From contig CAJUKG010000009.1 in the NCBI GenBank assembly GCA_910586925.1, positions 1 through 64,000 of the forward strand: a stretch of 64,000 nucleotides of DNA, read 5' to 3'. The DNA is from an uncultured Christensenellaceae bacterium. GTDB lineage: Bacteria > Bacillota > Clostridia > Christensenellales > Pumilibacteraceae. The notes beneath the pieces are model-generated. The model was not told the origin of the DNA. It searched no databases and was given only the letters and a program-made list of their open reading frames with translations. A program made the position numbers and the translations under genes. The stretch's first letter is position 1, and each line of letters begins with the position of its first letter. Shown one piece after another: positions 58,996 to 64,000 of the stretch.

Positions 58996-59994
58996 TTAAA
59001 TAGGCGAGTATTGCGGTAAGCCTGCCGTTTCGTCGAGTCCGAACATTATATTCATGTTCTGCACCGCCTGTCCCGCCGCGCCTTTGAGCAGGTTGTCTAT
59101 GACCGATATAACTATGCCGCGATTTCCCGAAAACCGCGCCGAAAACATGCAACGATTGGTGTGCGCGACGTGACCTATCTCGGGCAGCGCGTCGGTGTAC
59201 GACACGAACGGCTCGCTCTTGTATGCGCCGCGAAGCACTTCGAGCGCGGCGTCGGGGTCGGGCGTCGTGAAGTACACGGTGGAAAGTATCCCGCGTTTGA
59301 CGGGCAGCAAGTGTGGCGTGAATAATACTTCTTTGCCGAGTTTTTCGCTTATTTCGGGTGCGTGACGATGCGTGAACAGCCCGTACGCTTTGAAATTCTC
59401 GTCGAGATTGCAGTACGAATAGTTTTCGTCGCTCTTTCTGCCCGCGCCGCTCACGCCGCTCTTGCTGTCCGCGATTATGTTCGATGCGAGTCCCGCGCGG
59501 CAAAGCGGAAGCATGGGGAGAAGCACGCTCGTAACGTAACAGCCGGGATTAGCGACGAGCTTCGCGGCGCGTATTTTATCGCGCGCGGTTTCGCACAATC
59601 CGTATACGGCGAGCTTGTTGAGATCGGGGCGGGGATGGGTCACGCCGTATACGCCGTTGTACAGCTCCGTGTCGTCGAACCGATAGTCGGCGGAGAGGTC
59701 GATCACCCGCACGCCGCAGTCGATAAGTTCGCCGACGAGCGATGCGCCCGCGGTTTGCGGCAACGCGACGAATACCGCGTCGCACGTTTTGAGAAGCGGG
59801 TCTTTCATGCCCGAAAAAACGAGCGGGCAGGGCAGAGCGGGAAAAACGTCGCATACGCGCTTGCCCTCGTTCGCACGGCTCGTCGCGACGACGAGCGTGC
59901 AGTCGGGGTGAGCGGAGATAAGCCGCAGGACTTCCGCGCCCGCATACCCGTTCGCACCCACTATGCCGATTTTGAGTTTGTTTGATTTCTTCAT
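58996..59994 (-). CDS. argC: N-acetyl-gamma-glutamyl-phosphate reductase
   Basis: A 332-residue NADPH enzyme, the third step of arginine synthesis. The nucleotide-binding start is KIGIVGANGYAGAEVLRLI, with FVALPQTAGASLVGEL, IDLSADYRFDD, and the catalytic cysteine in VANPGCYVTSVLL. Later come VSGAGRKSDENYSYC and RHAPEISEKLG. It is first in the argC-argB-argD cluster. No strong ribosome site is seen. The promoter at 60046-60074 leaves a leader of about 45 bases. Confidence 0.95.
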   Translation of the reverse strand: MKKSNKLKIGIVGANGYAGAEVLRLISAHPDCTLVVATSRANEGKRVCDVFPALPCPLVFSGMKDPLLKTCDAVFVALPQTAGASLVGELIDCGVRVIDLSADYRFDDTELYNGVYGVTHPRPDLNKLAVYGLCETARDKIRAAKLVANPGCYVTSVLLPMLPLCRAGLASNIIADSKSGVSGAGRKSDENYSYCNLDENFKAYGLFTHRHAPEISEKLGKEVLFTPHLLPVKRGILSTVYFTTPDPDAALEVLRGAYKSEPFVSYTDALPEIGHVAHTNRCMFSARFSGNRGIVISVIDNLLKGAAGQAVQNMNIMFGLDETAGLPQYSPI

Positions 59995-60045
59995 GATATT
60001 TACGCCGAATTTTGCGGCTCGCCGCAGTGTGATTATTATACTGCA

Positions 60046-60074
60046 ATTATACTACACCCGACGCGAAAAATCAA
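60046..60074 (-). promoter_or_regulatory. Promoter of argC
   Basis: On the minus strand TTGATT (60074-60069), 17 bp, TATAAT (60051-60046). A second TATAAT-like box lies further downstream at 60040-60034. Confidence 0.75.
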
Positions 60075-60113
60075 CCGAAATATACGCGGTATCGGCAATC
60101 GCGCAAAAGACGG

Positions 60114-60142
60114 TTGACAACGAGGTGTGATTGTGATAGAAT
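60114..60142 (+). promoter_or_regulatory. Promoter of the DUF4062-NTPase gene
   Basis: TTGACA (60114-60119), 17 bp, TAGAAT (60137-60142). The leader is about 30 bases. It diverges from the argC promoter with only about 40 bases between. Confidence 0.82.
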
Positions 60143-60177
60143 ATACACAATGCAGCTTTTATCAAAGGAAAAATAAG

Positions 60178-63100
60178 ATGATAAACGTATTTGTATCGAG
60201 CACGTTTAACGATATGCACGGTGAGCGCGACGCCATTCAGCTTCGCGTGCTTCCCGAAATAAGAAAACTCGCAGAGAATGCGGGGGAAGGGTTCGACTTT
60301 TGCGATTTGCGTTGGGGAATAGATACGCATGATGTCGAAGAAGAAGGGCGCATGAGTAAAATTCTCGATGTGTGTTTCGGTGAAATAGTTAAATGCAAGC
60401 CGTATATGGTAGTGCTTTTGGGCGAGCGGTACGGGTCGACGCCTGCAGAGAGTCGGTTGAACGAGGTGGTTAGGTGCATGAACGCGGCGTGCGGCAGTAA
60501 CAGCTTTGCGGTGTCTGACGTCGCCGAAAAGAGTTATACCGACCTCGAAATAATTTTCGGACCGTTGCGCGACGACGAGCAATTCAAACGCACATTGTTC
60601 TTTTTTCGCAACCATATCGACGGTGCGCCCGCATCGTTCGGCGGATCGGAGGACGATGCGCGAAAGATGCGCGAATTGAAGGCAATTATAAACGAGCGCA
60701 AGAAAAAACTCGGCACCGATAACGTGAAAGAGTACACCCTTGGTTGGGACGGGGATAATAATAAGCCTACGGGTATCGAGGAGTTTTCCGATGCTGTGGC
60801 GGAAGAACTTTGCAATTTGTTGCAACCCGTTTTCGACAGCGCGAAAAAATTGACAGACAGCGAGCGCAGACTCCTTCGCAGCAAATTGTTTTTGCGTAAT
60901 AAAGCGGCGGTTGCTACAGGTTTGGAAAAGACTGTCGAAGAGTGTGAAAGGCGACTCGGAAAATACCGAGAGCTTATTATATACGGTTCGCGCGGGAGCG
61001 GCAAGAGCTGTTTGGCGGGAAAACTCGCCGAGAGAGTAAAAGGGAGAGGTAGCAATGTTTACGTGTATTGTTGCGACCGCGAAAATCATCCGAGCGTGTA
61101 CGATATTTACGAAGATCTGTGCGAATACTTAAAGGACAAAATTTCATGTTCGAACGATTGCGTAAAAGAAAAAAGTTTAGATTCGGATTTTTATAAAATA
61201 TTGCGAGAGTACATGTATACTTACGATAATTCGGATAATCGGCCGTTGTATGTGTTTGTGGACGGTGTTGACAAAATAGACAGGGATGGCAACAATGGTT
61301 ATGAGGTTCCTATTCTTCCGAATATTTATAGCAAAATTTTTTTCGTATATACGCATATGACGGATTTGCAATCGACATATGGCGATAGCACCACATACAT
61401 GCACTTGCAGTCCGTATCACTTGATATAAAGAACGTGTTGCGTACGCATACCGAGGTGCGCGGACGCTCGTTGCCGTCGGAAATCGTCGTTAAATTAAAG
61501 CAAAAGCTTTCCGATAAAAATTTGTATTTTGTGGGATTATTGTTAAAACGCCTGTCGCTTCTTAATGCCGACGATTTTGCCGACGGTACCGGTACCGAAA
61601 ACCAGCTTGCTATATACGGACGTATTGCCGACGAAATTCCGGATACAATAGAACAATTCGCGTTGTATTTGATAAATATCGTCAAAGAGCGCACGTCGCC
61701 GAAGTTCGCTGAAAAGATCACGGATTATTTTGCTGCCGCAGGGAAGTGCGGACTGCGGCGAACCGACATTCGCGAACTTATTATCGCCGACGGTATAGAA
61801 TGGGATAACCGTTCTTTCGAAACGTTCGTCGATATACTCGACAATATTTTTATACGGACCGACGACGGCAGAGTAGCTATAGAAAACAAAGAGCTTGCAA
61901 AACTTCTTGCGAACGAGGAAACCGTTGCGTTTTGCCGTAAGCACATTCTCAAGCATATAAAAGCTTTGCCGATAACAGACGAGTATCGCAAGTCGAATTT
62001 GTTAGACTTCTGCATGCTTTGCGACGATAAAGTCGGGTTTGTCGTCGCGCTTCAAAACGAATATTTTTATAGTGAAACATTTGTGCGGTCATTTGACAAT
62101 TTCGACAAAACGAATTGGTTTTTGAATGTCCTTGACTGCGGCGAAGCATGCGGAGCGGATGAGCGAATAGTGCAATTCATTGTCGAGACCATACCTCAAT
62201 ATGCGAAGCTTCCTACCGGGGTGTTGTGCGATATTTACGGGCATGCCGCAAAATTATGCGAACGTATTTGCTGTTCCGAAAGGCTCAAAGCCATGGTTCA
62301 TGAGCTTTTATCGCGCTATGCTCCGGGATCCGAATATAATGCGCTTACCGAAGGCAGAATCGCATTGGATATTTTTAAGGCGAACGAAAATAATTTGGAT
62401 TCGTTCGGTTTAATAAGAATGGGGTGTGCCTACGATAATCGTGTATATCAGTTGCGTGTACGCCGATTGTATGATGAAACATTGACTGTTCTCGATGAAT
62501 TTTACGGCTTCATTGAACGGCACACCACACGTTTCGCAAGTATGAGGAAAGCTTATTTTTTGTACTTGTACGCAAAAGAATATGAAAATGTTTTCAATGA
62601 GCTGTATCGTGCGCACGAGAATTACGACGATTGCGCAATTTATGAAAAGAAATATTTTGAAGCGGAATATAGGTGTTGTCTAATATACGAAGAGTGTTTG
62701 AAATTGTTTTGCGAAGATTTTTATTTCGGAGAATATGAAAAGCAGATGGCGGATATTCTTCTGAAATTGCATTTGCCTGACCGTAATCTGTCGCGATCCG
62801 AGTCCGAAGAGCGAATAAAAAGAGTTACCGCACATATAGACAAGGTTGTCGATAGATGCAACACAAATCTATTGTCGGCTGTTGCATTTTATTACGGTAA
62901 TTGTTGCGAGTTCTTTTTGCAAACAAATCAAAAAGAACAGGCACTCGAATATGCTCGACGGACGATAGACGTCATAAAAATCGACAAATCTTACAATGAT
63001 AACAGTTATGGCAGTCTTTTCCATATGTGTTGCGCGTACACGGTTTTGGCGCAATGTTTGTATGAAGTTGATAAACCGAAAGAAGCACTTGAAACGATTG

Positions 63101-63549
63101 CTTTGGCAGAAGCCAAAATAAATTGCATGCACGAATACGGGCATCGTTTGGCTATAGACGTCGAGATAAAGGCGTATTATGAAAAATTTCGCGCTCTTGT
63201 GAAATTGAAAAGATACGAGGAAAGTATAAATACCGCAAACGTCCTAATGACGGCTATCGAGAAAACCGACAACGATCCCAATCTGCTCGATTTGTTTGTC
63301 GATACGCTTGCAAAATTATCGGATATAGCAAAAGCAAGTTTGATTCCGATCGGAAGAATGAAAGATTATGCGAGTAAGATTAACAGTGCATGCTCGTGTA
63401 TGTGCAGACTGTATTCTTTCACCGACGAGGGATATGCTATGCGTTATCTGTTTAAAGATATAATAAAATCCTTCGTAAATATTTGTAAAGAAAAAAACGA
63501 CGCAAAAATGGCAAAATATTTGCGACGTACTTACTTGCAACATAAATAA
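60178..63549 (+). CDS. STAND-type NTPase with N-terminal DUF4062 and helical repeats
   Basis: An 1123-residue protein. Residues 1-~95 are a DUF4062 domain (INVFVSSTFNDMHGERDAI, then FDFCDLRWGI, then PYMVVLLGERYGSTP). A linker follows, then a P-loop NTPase at ~265-430 with Walker A YGSRGSGKSCLAG (270-277) and Walker B PLYVFVDGVDKI (356-367). The remaining ~600 residues are helical with TPR-like pairs near the end (YGNCCEFFLQTNQKEQALEY, LVKLKRYEESINTANVL). The order DUF4062-NTPase-repeats resembles animal TEP1, NPHP3 and NWD1 and bacterial NLR-like (STAND) defence proteins. AAAGGA decides the start. The 3' half looks more AT-rich than neighbouring genes. It is a single-gene unit; a defence or signalling role is inference. 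Confidence 0.87.
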   Translation: MINVFVSSTFNDMHGERDAIQLRVLPEIRKLAENAGEGFDFCDLRWGIDTHDVEEEGRMSKILDVCFGEIVKCKPYMVVLLGERYGSTPAESRLNEVVRCMNAACGSNSFAVSDVAEKSYTDLEIIFGPLRDDEQFKRTLFFFRNHIDGAPASFGGSEDDARKMRELKAIINERKKKLGTDNVKEYTLGWDGDNNKPTGIEEFSDAVAEELCNLLQPVFDSAKKLTDSERRLLRSKLFLRNKAAVATGLEKTVEECERRLGKYRELIIYGSRGSGKSCLAGKLAERVKGRGSNVYVYCCDRENHPSVYDIYEDLCEYLKDKISCSNDCVKEKSLDSDFYKILREYMYTYDNSDNRPLYVFVDGVDKIDRDGNNGYEVPILPNIYSKIFFVYTHMTDLQSTYGDSTTYMHLQSVSLDIKNVLRTHTEVRGRSLPSEIVVKLKQKLSDKNLYFVGLLLKRLSLLNADDFADGTGTENQLAIYGRIADEIPDTIEQFALYLINIVKERTSPKFAEKITDYFAAAGKCGLRRTDIRELIIADGIEWDNRSFETFVDILDNIFIRTDDGRVAIENKELAKLLANEETVAFCRKHILKHIKALPITDEYRKSNLLDFCMLCDDKVGFVVALQNEYFYSETFVRSFDNFDKTNWFLNVLDCGEACGADERIVQFIVETIPQYAKLPTGVLCDIYGHAAKLCERICCSERLKAMVHELLSRYAPGSEYNALTEGRIALDIFKANENNLDSFGLIRMGCAYDNRVYQLRVRRLYDETLTVLDEFYGFIERHTTRFASMRKAYFLYLYAKEYENVFNELYRAHENYDDCAIYEKKYFEAEYRCCLIYEECLKLFCEDFYFGEYEKQMADILLKLHLPDRNLSRSESEERIKRVTAHIDKVVDRCNTNLLSAVAFYYGNCCEFFLQTNQKEQALEYARRTIDVIKIDKSYNDNSYGSLFHMCCAYTVLAQCLYEVDKPKEALETIALAEAKINCMHEYGHRLAIDVEIKAYYEKFRALVKLKRYEESINTANVLMTAIEKTDNDPNLLDLFVDTLAKLSDIAKASLIPIGRMKDYASKINSACSCMCRLYSFTDEGYAMRYLFKDIIKSFVNICKEKNDAKMAKYLRRTYLQHK

Positions 63550-63556
63550 ACGCAGG

Positions 63557-64000
63557 TTACTTTTCTGACAGAAAGGCGTCGATGCGCTCGATCGTTTTTA
63601 TGAGGTTGGAGTGACCGAAACCGTGTTCTTCGCCGTGTACTTTATAGAGTTTTGCATGATCGTAATATTCGATCGCTTCTTCCGAAAAAGCTATGTCGAC
63701 GAGCGGGTCTTTCGTGCCGTGAAAGATGACCGTTCTGCCCGAGTACGTCGATATGTAGTTATATAAGTCTGCGGTAATGTCGAGTCTGTTTCGCAGTATG
63801 TCGGCGGCGAGCGGACTGTCGGTAACCGTGAAATTCGATGGTACGAACTCGAAAACCGCATCGGCATAGCTGCGTTTCATATCTTTGCCGAGCACTTCGA
63901 TGCGGTCGGGCAGGGCGTCTTTCGAACCGAAGCGCAAGGCGATTTCGGAAACTATCGAAAATCCCGGATACATCATGATAAGTCCCGCAATGCGGTCGGA
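63557..64000 (-). CDS. Alpha/beta hydrolase, C-terminal part (runs off the window)
   Basis: The reading frame is open to the window edge, so the gene begins beyond it. The visible ~147 residues are the C-terminal half of an alpha/beta hydrolase: a cap-like segment, then YSGRTVIFHGTKDPLVDIAF with the acid residue, then the catalytic histidine in VHGEEHGFGHSN. The pattern fits the acylaminoacyl-peptidase/esterase group. The nucleophile elbow is not visible. It converges with the NTPase gene, 7 bases apart, with no clear terminator. Confidence 0.8.
   Translation of the reverse strand, partial: SDRIAGLIMMYPGFSIVSEIALRFGSKDALPDRIEVLGKDMKRSYADAVFEFVPSNFTVTDSPLAADILRNRLDITADLYNYISTYSGRTVIFHGTKDPLVDIAFSEEAIEYYDHAKLYKVHGEEHGFGHSNLIKTIERIDAFLSEK

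Noticed and set aside
59995..60180. ArgR operator or T-box leader before argC
   Set aside because: The leader is only about 45 bases and I see no ARG-box pair, specifier-loop structure or T-box sequence.
1..64000. tRNA genes, CRISPR arrays, insertion sequences or prophage
   Set aside because: I saw no T-arm/CCA patterns, regularly spaced repeats, transposase or integrase motifs while reading both strands. A covariance-model scan would be needed to exclude divergent tRNAs.

Overview
The window reads as chromosomal DNA of an uncultured Clostridia-type Bacillota (Firmicutes). Supporting this are the ACCTCCTT anti-Shine-Dalgarno end of a 16S rRNA, AGGAGG-type ribosome sites, many sigma-A style promoters (TTGACA, 17 bp, TATAAT) and intrinsic terminators. 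It also carries clostridial or sporulation-linked genes: gpr beside rpsT, a SpoVB-like flippase, a CwlD-like amidase and a VanW-domain protein. Genes are dense and on both strands. I see no tRNA, CRISPR array, insertion sequence or prophage.

Layout. 1-170: the last ~51 bases of a 16S rRNA followed at once by its own terminator, with no 23S. 388-2738: a secreted/membrane Ig-like protein and a small coiled-coil protein. 3333-5890: a TetR regulator with an ABC ATPase and FtsX-type permease. 5892-8020: a PadR regulator, a DUF1700-like protein and a DUF4097-like protein. 8046-10316 (minus): NfeD-like protein and flotillin. 10427-14000: a DUF3810-like membrane metallopeptidase, a FolT-like ECF S component and a lipid-linked sugar flippase. 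14072-19168: two tandem giant lipoproteins with transglutaminase-like domains, one lacking the catalytic cysteine. 19205-27860: degenerate esterase, CCA transferase, VanW protein, lgt, a membrane protein, nicotinate phosphoribosyltransferase, a coiled-coil protein and a membrane protein. 27889-32768: rpsT with a long tail, gpr, murI, glmS and a small multidrug exporter. 32828-43682: glmM, a sugar-nucleotide dehydratase, uppP, ddl, an M1 peptidase lipoprotein, a DnaA-box cluster, an amidase, LemA and a DUF2207 protein. 43781-49507: aroC-aroB-aroA-aroE-aroQ-aroK, with aroK fused to a HAD phosphatase. 49554-54024: phosphohexomutase, transketolase and a YfbR-type nucleotidase. 54239-60074 (minus): DegV, a GNAT acetyltransferase, argF, argD, argB and argC. 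60114-63549: a large STAND-type NTPase with an N-terminal DUF4062 domain. The window ends inside an alpha/beta hydrolase.

How the genes work together. Cell-envelope building dominates: glmS and glmM supply glucosamine phosphates, murI supplies D-glutamate, ddl makes D-Ala-D-Ala, uppP recycles undecaprenyl phosphate, and the flippase, dehydratase, lgt and amidase act later. Two biosynthetic clusters cover chorismate (everything after DAHP synthase) and part of arginine synthesis (argC, argB, argD, argF).

The best candidates for new biology are: the DUF4062-NTPase-helical-repeat protein, whose layout resembles animal TEP1, NPHP3 and NWD1 and bacterial NLR-like defence proteins; the isolated 16S gene; a recurrent promoter layout that places the start codon at the predicted transcription start (leaderless mRNAs); three perfect DnaA boxes within 58 bp; the shikimate kinase-HAD fusion; and the catalytic/non-catalytic transglutaminase lipoprotein pair. 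All assignments come from reading the sequence; no database search was run.
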